From NCBI RefSeq assembly GCF_921293095.1, contig NC_060251.1:64559585-64623584 (forward strand): 64,000 bases of DNA. Reading direction: 5' to 3'. The DNA comes from Ischnura elegans (taxonomy: Eukaryota; Arthropoda; Insecta; Odonata; Coenagrionidae). Position 1 is the stretch's first letter; each line of letters begins with the position of its first letter. The notes below the pieces were generated by a model, which saw nothing but the letters and a program-made list of their open reading frames with translations, did not search any database and was not told the DNA's origin. Made by a program: the position numbers and the translations under genes. Positions 33,550 through 45,353 of the stretch are shown piece after piece.

Positions 33550-35325
33550 GATTTGAATAGTTGGACTTTTGCCTTCTCCGTCAGTCCTCCGAGGCTTATT
33601 TTAGGGATTCCTTTCCGACAAGATGCAAGCAGTTGGTCAAAGTAGCCTCGTACCGAATAGGAGATGAACACCAAATTGGACGGAAAAGACGGATAGGATG
33701 AGTAGGTAAGAGAAGGAGAGTCAGAAGACACGGCGGAGGGTCAATCAAGGGTCCCATGCAGGACATAACGTGACCCCTCCCCAGCACGCCTCAAAAGGAG
33801 ATCTATGAGTAAGGAGATGGAAGAAAAAAAGGTCTTTAAGGGGAGAGTGAAGAAAAAAAGTGGTCGCGGTCGAATTTGAGGCCTGTGCCCAGCGTGGACA
33901 ATGATGGTCCGGCCCCAGAAGGTCCACTACGGGCCATGGGCGGACGCCCTGGCTGGTAGCATGGTAGGCAGGTGTGTGGACACAGTGCCTCACACTCCTC
34001 CGCTGGAATTCTCCCCATACCGTCCAATGAATTCAAACAGAAATCGTGTGCCCAGCTCGCGCCGGTTTTTTTTTCAGCATCACCCCTGGACCAGGAGTGG
34101 AAGGCAATGCACACACGGGAGCCAGGGGTGGCACGCGAAAACACATGAAACCGAGGTGAACTCACCCACGTCCTGAAGAGGCGCAGCCGTCGAGAGAGAA
34201 AGCTATTTTTTTTTCATGGTCGATGGGGAATTTCGAAGAGCTCAGGAGATGAAGAAAAAATTGTTGTCTTTCGGACCTCCTGTGGGCTCGTGCCTGAGGG
34301 ATCCGATGGCGTTGGCCACTAAGTAGCGGTGGTCCACTTCAAACACTCACGGAATTCATCAGCTGCCCAAAAGATACCTATTATTGGCGGGGAGGGATAC
34401 AATTGAGGAAAGATCAATAATATATTTAATTCGGCTTCCGAATACTCGTCTTCTCGGAAGATTTAAGTTATTCATACGTACTCCTTCGTGGAACATTTAA
34501 TTTTGACCAGGATCAACGCGAGGCGAGGCAGGTAAACTATGCAAGCATAAATCGATAAAATCGAGATAAACGTGTTCAGGTAAGAATTCTGAGAAAGAGA
34601 AGAAGGTAGAGAAATAGAAAAGGGCTTATGCATAGAACCATAGAGTAAGTCTTTGACTTAGTGCATAACTACTTACTCTATGATAGAACGGAAAAGAATA
34701 GGCCTTCTTCGGATTTAAGTGGGAAGTTCTATTTGAGGATGTTGGAATTACGTGGTAAATATAATAATAAAAGAAGCTATAAAAAGTAATAATTCATGTA
34801 AAGGGACATAAAACAAAATATATTAGGGTAGGCCAACGCATGGATAATATTAGTCACCATTTAAAAGTAAAATATTTTGCCTTTGTACTTCATGACAAAA
34901 AATAATATCTCATTCGGGTATCTTCATGTTTGAAGCTTTATGCTAGCGGTCTTCAAACTACGACCCGAGGAGTCATTTTTATGTACAAAAATAATTAAGG
35001 AAATTTACGTGTCTCCTGCCAAGATTAGCCGCCGCATACGCGAAGGAATAACTGAAAACATATTCTGTGCTTATCTTATTCTTTATTCGAACGTCGAGTG
35101 TGTAGTCGACCTCAAAATTTAATAAGATAGTTACTGCGGCCAGAAAAACAGAGGATCAGAAGACAACTTCTCTTAAATCTTATCATTACCATTATTCTAA
35201 ATTGATTTAAATTAATTTCTACATCAAAATGTACCATTACAACCTAGTTCCTAAAATAGATATTTCACCTGACCGTACGATATTGACATTAAAAATATGT
35301 CATTTTTGATAGCAGAGTGAATTAA
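33550..35325. other. Unassigned stretch
   Basis: 33740-34200 is GC-richer with frames open on both strands (33836-34165 minus, 33901-34176 plus). A 12-bp inverted pair CATAGAGTAAGT/ACTTACTCTATG flanks 34651-34670. No gene is supported. Confidence 0.45.
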
Positions 35326-35329
35326 TCAT

Positions 35330-36000
35330 TAGGGTGGTTTCCTATTATTTTTTTATTGCCTAAATCGAAAGATTATTAATCCTGGAGTACGTATTTCACG
35401 ATTTTAGATTTTTAAATGACATTATCTATTTTTCGCGATTAAATGAAAAGTGAAAATTTTCTAGCGCGCGAAAACGCGACGCGTAAGTATGAATGCCGGG
35501 AAATCTCTCCGTGTGACGTATTTCTGGTTCCCGCTGCCGTCCTGTGAGGTGACCTTGAGGCTAGTTGAGCGCTGATACGACGCAGGCTGCTAGCGGGTAG
35601 CTGAGTACCCTGCTGGCTGGTAGCGCTTGGCTTAAATAAGGATTATTAATACCTTATCAAATGAAGAAAACTTTCCGACCTTAGCCAGTTTTAATAAGTG
35701 ATTATTAAGACATGTTTCCCTGAGCTCTGCGCCTGATGCATGCATTGGTAACCTCAGACGATGTATAACTCCTATCTTCTCCTATAGAAAGTAGAAACTA
35801 GGTCCCTGTGACGTCACGTGGAGAGGCATCGCATGGGCGCCAATTTGGCCCTTTTCAAATGAGGATAAAAATGGACCATTGCCATTCGTCTAAACCGGTA
35901 TTTCTAAAAAGAAATAATTTGTATATTATGAATACAGTAATGGCGGGTAACGAATCGCAATCAATGACTTTCGTTTTCTTTGATGAAGGAAACTACCCTA
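35330..36000. mobile_element. TAGGGTGG MITE copy 2
   Basis: The ends TAGGGTGGTTTCCTA and TGAAGGAAACTACCCTA are inverted with TA at both outer edges. It is full length (671 bp) relative to copies 1 and 3. It carries TGACGTCACGTG at 35809-35820, a CRE-like palindrome fused to an E-box. Confidence 0.9.
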
Positions 36001-36347
36001 TTTTCACACACAGCCGTGACACCAATTTACAGTGAAACTTTTAACAATGACATGAATTAGACACAATACAATAACAAAATAAAAACAAAGAATTAATCAG
36101 AACAAAGAATTAATAGTAGGGAAAATATAACATTCACCTTTGAAAGAAAAATTTTATTCAATTATTCACAGTCTGAAATGTTAAAAGTGACGGAATTAAA
36201 TACAACTTCATCTTTTTCTGCGTTCGTGATACATTATAAAATATTCCCTTCCGTCCCTTGAAACTCGGAAGAACTCATGTCTGCCTTTCTAAGTTCTCCA
36301 ATTTACGTCATCCCCAACGCACCACATTTTGAAGCGAAAGTGTCGAA

Positions 36348-36839
36348 ATGGCTGAAGATGAGGAAGAAAGCCAAGTTTTTAAGCGCAGAATAAAGGTGAG
36401 CAGAAGTTGAATCGGTTGCGGCTGTCGACCGACTAAATATTTTGGCGATGCAGTGCTAGGTCGGGGCCGGCCAGACAAGGACAAGACAGCCGATTGCAGA
36501 AAGAATAGGTTAGAAAGAAGCCGCTGATGCTCCCAATGCGACGATGCAGAAGAAAGAAATGGGTCTCTTCCGGCTCAAGGAAAATCTGCAGAACACGAGA
36601 GGGAAAATTCTGCTGTTGCGAAATCTTTGGAAGGCCAGGTCGAGCGAATTTGAGCGACTACTGAGGGACATCCTGTTCATCGGGCGTATTATTGGCAAAG
36701 AGCTATATCGCATCGAAAGATTTCAAAATATGCACCTCAACTGAATTTAGATTATAGTAGTGGTAGCAGAATCGAGTCTTTCATCCGTAAGGAGTCTCCG
36801 GTAAGATCACAAACACGCGTGAATTATGATAATCTAAAT
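36348..36839 (+). pseudogene. Possible gene or pseudogene split by hAT insertion
   Basis: An ATG at 36348 begins an acidic stretch, MAEDEEESQVFKRRIK, followed at once by AAGGTGAGC, a good splice-donor context. Read straight on, the same frame has TGA at 36408, 36525 and 36651. It is then open to the hAT insertion point (36839) and, skipping the hAT and one target copy, open again from 39591 to a TAG at 39711. The downstream part includes 'NVSAVKLLENIEAHKKKKLG'. I do not recognise the protein. It may be an exon with a donor site, a decayed retrocopy, or chance. A competing open frame (36514-36743) overlaps it. Confidence 0.3.
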
Positions 36840-37292
36840 CAGGGGTGCCCAACCTATTTTAATCAAGGGCCACATTGTCAATAATGAAAGGTGAAGCGGG
36901 CCAGTGGTGCACTACCTCAGGGGGGTTTGGGGGGTATGGAATACCCCCCAGTAAAAGGTGGGTCTGGGCCCCCCCCCCAGAAAATTTTAGAATTTTTACC
37001 CTCTTAGAACACATGTTTATGCTTCCAAGTATTAGAATTTTTTATTTTAGTTTCAGGAAAAAAACACCATTTTATTGTAGTTCATTCTGTTACTAGCCTC
37101 ATTTTACCTTACAGGTTTACAATAAAACACACGGGACCTATACACAATTGTTTTAATTAACCACACAAGTATAGAAAAACAATAATAACAGTATAAATTA
37201 CAAAAAAGTTAGTTTTTCATTTTACAAAATTACTAATGAAAATATCAAGAATTTATTAAAGTTAGCTTCAAGTTTTTATTTGTAGGTAATCT

Positions 37293-39270
37293 TCAGTGAG
37301 ATGTTTGAAACTGCTTTGCACTTGTACTTAAAATGCCTTTCCACTTAGGCTCAAACTTGGTCGTACCGATCATTAATAATGATTTTAAATGTTCATCTCT
37401 CGAACAAAATATATGGAACAAGTAAAGAGAGATGTGAAAGAGAAGAAATACGTAGGTGTGAAAAGATTAGCTGATAGGAGAACTGAGTGGAGAGCTGCGT
37501 CAAACCAATCCTAGGATTGTTGACCAGTGATGATGATGAAATGTTCATCTGTGAGGCAAGATCGTAATTTTGATTTAATGTAGTTCATTTTAGAAAATGT
37601 TTGTTCGCAAACATAGGTTGAACCAAACACCTAAAACATGGTACGAGCAAACATTTTTAAGTTTTTGAAATCTTCATTGGGCAAGGCACTGTAGAACGGC
37701 AACAGATCGCCGTTTTTATAACATTTCTCAAATTGCTTCTTGTACATTTCATTTGATGTTAGATCAATAATTTCGAGTTGAAGGGCTGAGGACACAGAAT
37801 CAATATCGCATTTGAACAGATTTTGAAACATGTTTATTTTATTAGACTCGTTATCAAAGTCTCCAAATCTTACATTAAACTGCTGACTCAATTGACTTAC
37901 TACTTCAGCTCCGAACTTTCAAGGGAACGGCAGACCAGCTTCAAATGAAAATACTTTACATTTTTCGAAATGATCCAAATTGTTGTTGGTTAACATCTTC
38001 TCAAAGAGGACAAGTTTTCTCCTAAAAGCTTTCACCTGATGGTAGGCATCATGAACAAGTGGATTAGATCCCTGCAGTTTTAAGTTTAAAAAGTTTATAT
38101 GCCCAGTGATGTCAACTAAGAATGCTAACTTCCACAACCACACAGTATCAGAAAGTTCTGGAACTTGACGACCTTCGTTAGTCATGAAAATATCTAGCTC
38201 TGCACGAAGTTCAAAAAACCTTTTTAACACTTTACCCCTACTGAGCCAACGGACTTCACAATGGTAGGGAACGTCCGGATAGTTACTATCAATTTCTGCC
38301 AAAAATACCTTGAACTTACGGAGTTTCTGGGATTTTGATCGTATGTAGTTTACTGTCTTAACAACGACTGTCATCACATCAGATATTTCTAAGTTTTTCC
38401 CACACAAAGCCTGCTGCTGTATGATACAATGCAGAATCATTGGTTTCTCTGCGCCAGTATCTTCCACTGCCATGCACTCATTTCCAACAACGCCTGTTTT
38501 AGTCCACACATATTTTTACCTCCATCTGTAGTAATTCCTTTCAATTTGCTAAAGTCAAGTCCGAGGCCTAAAATAGTTACCTTAACTTTAGAAAATATTT
38601 CTATACCGGTTACAGTAGTTTCCATTGAATGAACGTCAGCCAGTTCTTCGGTAATTTGAAATTCACTACTTACCCCCCTAATAAATAATAGAACTTGGGC
38701 TGCACCAGAAGTATCCGTGGACTCATCCAAAGCAATTTAAAAATAGTCAAAATTTTCACAAGCTGACATTAATTGACGATTGACGTCCATGCCAAGATCT
38801 TCGGTTTGGCGAGTCATAGTGTTACGAGACAAACTGATAGAGGCTACCAAAGAAAGTTTGTCAGGACACAGTTCTTCAACAGCTTTCAAAATGCAACTTT
38901 TAACTATTTCGCCATCACTAAAAGGTTTGCCTTCCTTAGCTAAAACATGAGCAATTTTATAACTCGCTCGTACGACAGATTCATTTTCGTCACTATGTTT
39001 GGTAAATATATTCCTTTGTGATGTCAAGGATGCCTTCATGGCATCTAACTTTTCTATTCTAAGTTTACCTGAGAGCTGAGCATATTTGCTTTGTCCATGT
39101 TTTGTATCAAAGTGTCTTCTGACATTATATTCCTTTAACACTGCAATGGACTCATTACAAATAAGACATAATCCATTGTTCTTGTTTTCCACCACAAAAT
39201 ATTGCTCACTCCACTTTTCATTAAAAACACGACACTCATTGTCAATCTTCCTCTTTTTAAAGCTAGACAT
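37293..39270 (-). pseudogene. hAT transposase (ZBED/GTF2IRD2-like), broken
   Basis: The likely start is MSSFKKRKIDNECRVFNEKW at 39270, the internal Met of a slightly longer frame. A BED-type finger follows (CLICNES…HFDTKH), then the catalytic region beginning at 'ALDESTD', 'GITTDGGKNMCG', the RW block 'HCEVRWLSRG' and the C-terminal hAT dimerisation segment ('GSTYVCEQTFSKMNYIKS'). Breaks: an in-frame TAA at about 38737 just before 'IALDESTD'; a likely 1-bp loss near 38500 shifting 'MCG' to 'TKTGVVG'; a TGA at 37919; a TAG after 'RTMF' at 37631; and a LINE tail inserted near the C-terminus. Related host genes derived from such transposases exist, but this copy is inside its own transposon and clearly dead. 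Confidence 0.9.
37399..37538 (+). mobile_element. 5'-truncated LINE tail nested in the hAT
   Basis: About 140 bp matching the last segment of the LINE at 60597-60736 ('CGAACAAAATATATGGAACA' to 'TTGACCAGTGATGATGATG'). It is bounded by a 12-bp target duplication AAATGTTCATCT at 37387-37398 and 37539-37550. The duplication lies within the hAT transposase C-terminus, whose reading resumes on the far side ('DEHLKSLLMIG'). Confidence 0.95.
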
Positions 39271-39425
39271 TGTTATAGAAAAGGAGCAAGTTGCTGTAGC
39301 CAAATCATTCTAATCATTCATTCTAATTATTCATCAGTAGCTAAAAATAGAAAAAATGACCTTCAATAGGGCAACGCCCGGCTCTCGCCACAGTTGCATG
39401 CGTATTTTAGTTAATATTTAGTTAG

Positions 39426-39478
39426 TTAATATTTATATTTACCCAGCAACAATGTTGCTGGGTAAATATAAATATTAA
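39426..39478. repeat. 26-bp-arm palindrome in hAT subterminal region
   Basis: The left arm ends ACCCAGCAACA, one A follows, then TGTTGCTGGGT. The arms extend outward through AT-rich complement (TTAATATTTATATTT). It is a near-perfect hairpin about 100 bp inside the hAT end, perhaps part of the transposase-binding region. Confidence 0.85.
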
Positions 39479-39714
39479 ATGCAAAAGTACTCTGAACGCT
39501 TGTAAACTATTATTTTTTATTTTTTTTGCAACTCGGCGGGCCATAGAATTACGGCTCGCGGGCCGTAGGTTGGGCAGCCCTGATCTAAATAGTGACCTGC
39601 AAGCCTCCACGGGGAATGTATCAGCCGTTAAACTGTTAGAGAATATTGAGGCACATAAAAAAAAGAAATTAGGAGCGCGTTGTGAGAAATTCGACTGCCT
39701 TAGTTCGACCTAGT

Positions 39715-42700
39715 ATTTATTTATGTCCTCCGTGGTTCGAGGGGAAAATAATGCCTATACCTCAGAGTTCGGCCAATATCTTACTTATTGTATGTGTATT
39801 ATATGTATTTTTATCCCTCGGAAAGACGTATCTCTGCCAAATTACTCAAGAAATCTAAATCTAGCAGATAGCCTCCGAGCTCTCTCGTGGCTCCAAGTCT
39901 AATTCGGGTAACATAGCCACACTCTACTTTTAGTTATCGGCATTCATAAACATGTATAATGTATATTTACTGAAGAGATAAAATTGATCATGCAATCATA
40001 TTTTGACCTGTGGATTCCGAGTAGTATTCGGAAAATAGATTTTTGGAAGTAAATTTTACATTATGCACCTGCCTTTAAAAAAATTAATTTGCGAAATAGT
40101 CCTCATTAGAAGTTCTAATGGCCATAAGATATAGATCGGTGCCCACATCAAGGTGAATATTGTCCGTCTTTTCAGATTCCCAAACACTAAGCTTCAGCAA
40201 CCGTGATTTATACTAAATACAGTCTCACAAACACTATCCAGAATCACTGCGAATCATCCGGTAGCAAATACTGCATTTGTATCTATGTAATATAGTGATA
40301 CAAAGTGAAAGAAAAATCACAATATGAGCAAACTAAAAGTTATTGAAGGAACTGAACTTTCAACAATATTTCAACGGTAATTACTTCAATTAATGTCTGC
40401 ATACATATTTTTTATTCCTACACAAAAATCACAAAGAATTGAGATTCGCCGATAATAGATTTAATAATGTTAATTTTACGTCCATTGACTTATTTGTGTC
40501 TAGGTAACCTTAGCATCAGTTAAAGTTCTAGCCAATTGTATAAGATTGAGACTTACACAGTTTCTACGATTGCTCAAGTTAAGGAAGCTAAATTGAAATC
40601 ATTACTAGATATATCATAAATACTTTACCATGAATAAATAATCATATATGAAATCATTAAAATACTTTGAATTTGAGTACACTGATGAAAGAGCATTCAT
40701 TATCCTTTACTATTTCACAGGCGCCCTCTTTCCATTCGCAAAAGATAACAAAAGAAAAGAAATAAAGGGCTGGATGGTACAGGCAGGGGTCGTTGGCCTT
40801 CGTCCACTCGGAATTTATGGTAGCAGTGAAGGCGTTGGCGAAAGGAGAACTTGTGGAGGTCGTGATACGAAAATATATAAATGTATGTCTATTCGGACGC
40901 ACACACGGTCTTCTGTGTACTATTTCGGAAGAGTGATTCTAAGTGTGGTCGGGATAGGTACTGTGCGAGGGCGGACGTTTGATCATGGACGGGAAGGGGT
41001 ATTTCCAGCGAGCGGTGGCTTTTGAGGGCGAGGTGGAGTGAGTAGTAAGGAGGTGAAATGGCTATGATGTATCGCTTCGTTCGGCGGAAAGGGGAATCGC
41101 GGCCATTGTACCTTCTCGGTGGGAGCGAGAAAGATATACCAGCGGAGCCCTCTGAGTCATATCGAAAATTCGATTGGTAAATCGATGTTTCATTGACAAG
41201 CAGGTCTAATAATTGCCTTTGAAATACACATAGTAGTGTTATCGTCGCAATTTGACATTATTAAATATGGAATGAAGTCAAAACAAAAAAATGTTTATTA
41301 TGAAATTATTATTTTTAATTCGCTTTAAAAAGGCAAAATATACCTATTACTTGAAGAAAGATAAAAACTTTCAAACTTCCTTTTTAACAACCTCTTTTCA
41401 TCAACGACATAAAGAGCTTCAAATGAACATCAGCCAATCAGACGATGCCTGAACCTTATAGTTGTAGTCGCCAAACGGTCAATTCAGTTCAATGTGAATT
41501 TTTACATTCAGACAGTAACAGGCCTTAATAATAAAAAACAAGTTGTTTTCCGAAACATCAGCCAATACGACTGAATTTACCTGGTGTAGAGTCCGAGGAT
41601 AATACCTGAATATTATTCACCAGGTAAAATTTTAAATCGTTTATTAAAAAAATAACAATCTCACACATAAAACTATCAAAACATACATTAACATATGAAC
41701 TGCTACAATCAAAAAGCCAAATAACGAACAAAATTAAATAAATAAACTTAAATAAAATGAATAAAAATGGAGTTGTTCAAGAAACGACGTTACAGAATGT
41801 AAAAAAGCTATTTTTTACAGCAGCACTAACAATAAGTTAGTTTCGACGATGCTCTGAGTATCCTCAGATCCTGAGTATCGCCTTGAAGAGTGCGAGGACA
41901 ATAGAAAAGGAAGAGGGCGGCTTCGTGGAATCCGTGGGATGAAGAGTTATCAGTCAACGCGGCCGGGGGCGGAAATTCAGTCGTTAAGGGAGGGTGGGAA
42001 AGACGCCCAACGAGTGTAATGGAACACTCTAACTGAGAAATTGAAAAGAGGGATTGTTGGGTTGGGGGTGTATGGAAGAGAGGGGATGCAATCACGGAGG
42101 GAGGGGAGAGGGGAGACCGATAAAAAATGGCCGACCGTTATTCGTCTTACGACGGCGCGGCCATCTTGCGCAAGGGAGAATTGTGGGAAGGGAGGAGGCT
42201 AAGGGGGAGAAATGACTCAAAAACAGAACGCGGATTATAACGGATGCGAAGACATTTCCCAACAGACAAACTTTTTATCCTTCCCCATTTACGTGAGCAT
42301 AGTATATACGTATATGTTATACATATATGTATATGGTATATATATAAAAAAGCTAGTAGGTATTACGCGGGCGAATGCAACAAATATATGTACCGTCTCC
42401 CTTCTTTGAGAATTCACCCTCTCACAGGATCCGTGTCTTGTCGCGCATGCGCAGAAAAACACACGTTATACCTATGTGTTGAGTCTCCTTGAAATAAGTA
42501 CGGGGGAGAAAGAATGGGGATGGGAGTAAAAAATAGGAAAAAGGGGTCATTTGTCAAAGGTTTGGGAAGTGCGCGAATAAAAAAAACAAAGGAAGATCGA
42601 CGCCCGCACTCTCTCTCTCTCCCAAGATCCGTGTCTCGGGAGGCGACGTTACTCAAGAGACATTTGATATTCACGCATCAATAAATCATGGAGACAAACT

Positions 42701-43295
42701 CGACGTTTTCATTACTATGCCCCAAGTATTCCTAGAAAAAATATGTAACAGTAAAGTAGTGAGAGGAGGGATTTATTGTTTTATGGCGATCATGAGTCAT
42801 CAAAAAAAATTTAAATTCCTAAAAATTCGTCCTTTCCGTCCATTAGTCATCTTCACCGAACAAAATCACGTAAACCAAAAAGAAGTACATATACCTACGA
42901 AGTGATACCTTTCTATGCGGCCTTGAGGTATATTTATCTTTGCAGGGAGCTAAATAAAGAAATTCTGCGGAATAATTCAAATTTCTACCACATCGAGCCT
43001 GGAAACTAGTACTAAAAGATTAGGGAATACGAGGAATGGATGAGAACGTTAGCGGCTTGTCAACTGACTAGCTTAATCGGAATTTCCTTAAAATTCGTTT
43101 TACAGACGATTGCGTAGGTAAATATAATAAAGTAGGAATCAAACGGGAGCAAGTTTATAATTGATGTTCCAACAAGTGCGTCACACATTCTTATAATCCT
43201 TTACAAATAGTATATTTCATCACATATCACGTCAAAACATTAACTATTTAGGTGCAAAACTTACCTAAAGTGGTAAACAGAATTAATCAAAAGGG
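39715..43295. other. Unassigned stretch
   Basis: No gene or transposon ends recognised over 3.6 kb. 40800-41160 and 41830-42660 are GC-richer with low-complexity frames. 42155-42175 contains GCGGCCATCTTG, a YY1-type motif. 42297-42350 is an AT/TA microsatellite-like run. A small hairpin ATTTACCTGGTG/CACCAGGTAAAT lies at 41574-41630. Confidence 0.45.
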
Positions 43296-43306
43296 TATAC
43301 CATGAT

Positions 43307-43771
43307 TAGAGATCCGTGAAAATGCGATCTAGATGCGATGTGCGCAAATAAATGCGACATAGATGCGATGACTAAACTTTTATGATATTTTTACGCAAAT
43401 TTGCCTTTTCGACGGCAAAATTCGTACATTTTTTGCCGAGCGCAGTTTAAATGCTCCGCCGACACTCACCGCTTAAAGCATGTGAGCGACTGGCCAGCTA
43501 CTAGTTGGCTGGGACTCTACGCGGCCGCGAACTACAAGTGGGCGCGGGCAAGCTACACCTCCGCCACTATATGTCTTATTTCTTAATTTATTATTGTTTC
43601 ACTACATAATTATTTAAAATATCCTGTATTTTGTCATATAACTGCGTTTCACTACATTCCATCGTCATCTACCTCATTATGAAAATAAAAAATAGAAGCT
43701 AAAAAATGCGATACTGTGCTATTGAAAGTGCGATAAAATAAAAATGAAAATGCGATTTTCACGTATCTCTA
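43307..43771. mobile_element. Non-autonomous hAT transposon with ATGCGAT repeats
   Basis: The ends TAGAGATCCGTGAAAATGCG and GATTTTCACGTATCTCTA are inverted. A perfect 8-bp duplication ACCATGAT lies at 43299-43306 and 43772-43779. The word (A)TGCGA(T) recurs at least four times next to the left end and three times next to the right end, consistent with transposase-binding subterminal repeats. 465 bp, no coding frame of note. Confidence 0.93.
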
Positions 43772-43784
43772 ACCATGATAATTT

Positions 43785-44645
43785 ACCCGTTGATAAACTT
43801 TTTATGGCATCTGGCTTGACTCCTAATAGTGAAATTCTTCCTCTCTGCGGGCAGAGGTAATTGAGCCATTTCACGGATCAAGAACTAATGTCTCCCCTAC
43901 CGATGAGAACTTAGCCGAAGTTCAGGTAACCCATTTAGATAATATATTACGTAAGGATACCGGAAACAAGAGGGGGAAATAAAATAAGCAAAAAAGATAT
44001 CCGAATACAACCACAACTCTTCCTTAGCCAATAAATTTAATGATCAAACACGGGTATCCTGATCCGCGATTTGCCTGCAATTTAGGTATGCATAAATCTG
44101 CAGATGAGATCAAACTGATAGGCTACAAATCCGTGAAAAATGTATTTTATTTTCTTAACTATTGTCAGTCATAATCTTTGCGTAGCAATCTTTCCCCATG
44201 ACAGCATGTTGCCTATGAGTTTCACAGTCCAAAGTAATCCAGTCTGCACCTTGAGCCGCTATTAGGACGCGTACTAATGGTATACTATCCCAGGGCTACC
44301 CTGATATACCGGCCAATAACAACAACCGAACATCCATGGCATTCAGTCTGTTTTTTTTCCTCGCCAAGGATTAGCTAGCACCAAAATTAGCAAGTCATGA
44401 GAATATAATAGAACAATGTTATCGAAAGTCATTCATTTCTTCACCAACTTGAGTTGCGGTCCATAATCATAGTCTATCAGAATACGCACCCAGGACTGTT
44501 GAACACCCGCTAACATAAAGAATAAAAGTTAAGTTACCGTCGACAATCAATATCCCAACAGCAGTCGATTTTCAGGCAGCAATCGACAGACCTTTCAATA
44601 ATCGATTGATCTTCTACTTTTGAAGGCCATTGGAAAACAATAACC
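43785..44645. other. Unassigned stretch
   Basis: No recognisable gene, RNA or transposon end. Confidence 0.45.
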
Positions 44646-44650
44646 AAGTA

Positions 44651-44868
44651 GTTGTGGAAGGTTACTCGGGATTACCACCGGGTCAGGTTCTCCAACTCCA
44701 TCTCGGCCGACGTTTCGATGGGCGAGTTGTCCATCGTCTTCAGGGCATCTTCGGGCAGGTCTTCATGCCCTGAGAACGATGGACAACTCGCCCATCGAAA
44801 CGTCGGCCGAGATGGAGTTGGAGAACCTGACCCGGTGGAAATCCCGTGTAACCTTCCACAATTCTATA
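44651..44868. repeat. Near-perfect hairpin of Penelope-like 3' tails
   Basis: Arms 44651-44751 and 44766-44868 are almost exact complements with a short centre. The plus-strand right arm reads 'CGATGGACAACTCGCCCATC', 'GAAACGTCGGCC', 'GAACCTGACCCGGTGG' and continues 'ACGCCGGGAATGCCTAC'. This follows the order of the PLE tail at 9.0 and 10.8 kb ('CTGACCCGGTGGCGATCCC…CGCCGGGAAAGCAC'). It is a different subfamily, with much less divergence between arms. Confidence 0.9.
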
Positions 44869-44889
44869 CGCCGGGAATGCCTACAACTA

Positions 44890-45350
44890 AGTAGTTGATC
44901 ACTACCATTATATTATACCAATTCCATCCATCGATGACGATTTCCAATGATCGTGAAACATAAAAAAGCTCATATTCTATGACGAATTTGACGTGGGCTG
45001 TGTATCCCTCTTCCTTTTGATTTCTTTCTTCCTCCATCATTCGGTCAGAGGACGAAAAGGTGGAGAGCGAGGCTTCTTTCCGAGCCAATAGCAGAGGGGG
45101 GGTGTCCAGTCCACTCTCCTCTATCCTTTGTCGCCTTTGTCCTTCACCAGCTAACCGACCGAGATGCGGGCGTATTCCTTTTTTCTCCCCTCCTCCGCAA
45201 AAATCCTTCCCCTCAACTCCTATTCGTCCCATCCGCATGAAGGAAGACTCACTTTCTTCAAACAGGGTGGACACAGGAACACCTGATGGGCTCGCTGAAT
45301 GGAGACCGACTCTGAGGAGACGTGCTACGTCAAAGATATCGCCGAGATCA
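44890..45350. other. Unassigned stretch
   Basis: Frames on both strands (44864-45274 minus, 45060-45353 plus) overlap and lack motifs. Composition is pyrimidine-rich. Confidence 0.45.
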
Positions 45351-45353
45351 TAA

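Larger units (their letters stand above)
36840..39582 (-). mobile_element. hAT transposon with both ends and target duplication
   Basis: Terminal inverted repeats CAGGGGTGCCCAACCT at 36840 and AGGTTGGGCAGCCCTG ending at 39582 are flanked by a perfect 8-bp duplication, ATCTAAAT (36832-36839 and 39583-39590). The minus strand encodes a BED-finger hAT transposase broken by two stops, one frameshift and a LINE insertion. At 2743 bp including a ~150-bp nested insert it is close to a full autonomous element. A G/C-run block near 36907-36985 resembles the 6.14-kb MITE and may be a further nested fragment. Confidence 0.95.

Noticed and set aside
36408..36653. Three in-frame TGA codons considered as selenocysteine or recoding
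   Set aside because: No SECIS-like hairpin was identified and the frame itself is uncertain; decay of CGA codons is simpler.
42297..42350. AT/TA-rich run resembling a TATA cluster
   Set aside because: Microsatellite-like, with no initiator or exon nearby.
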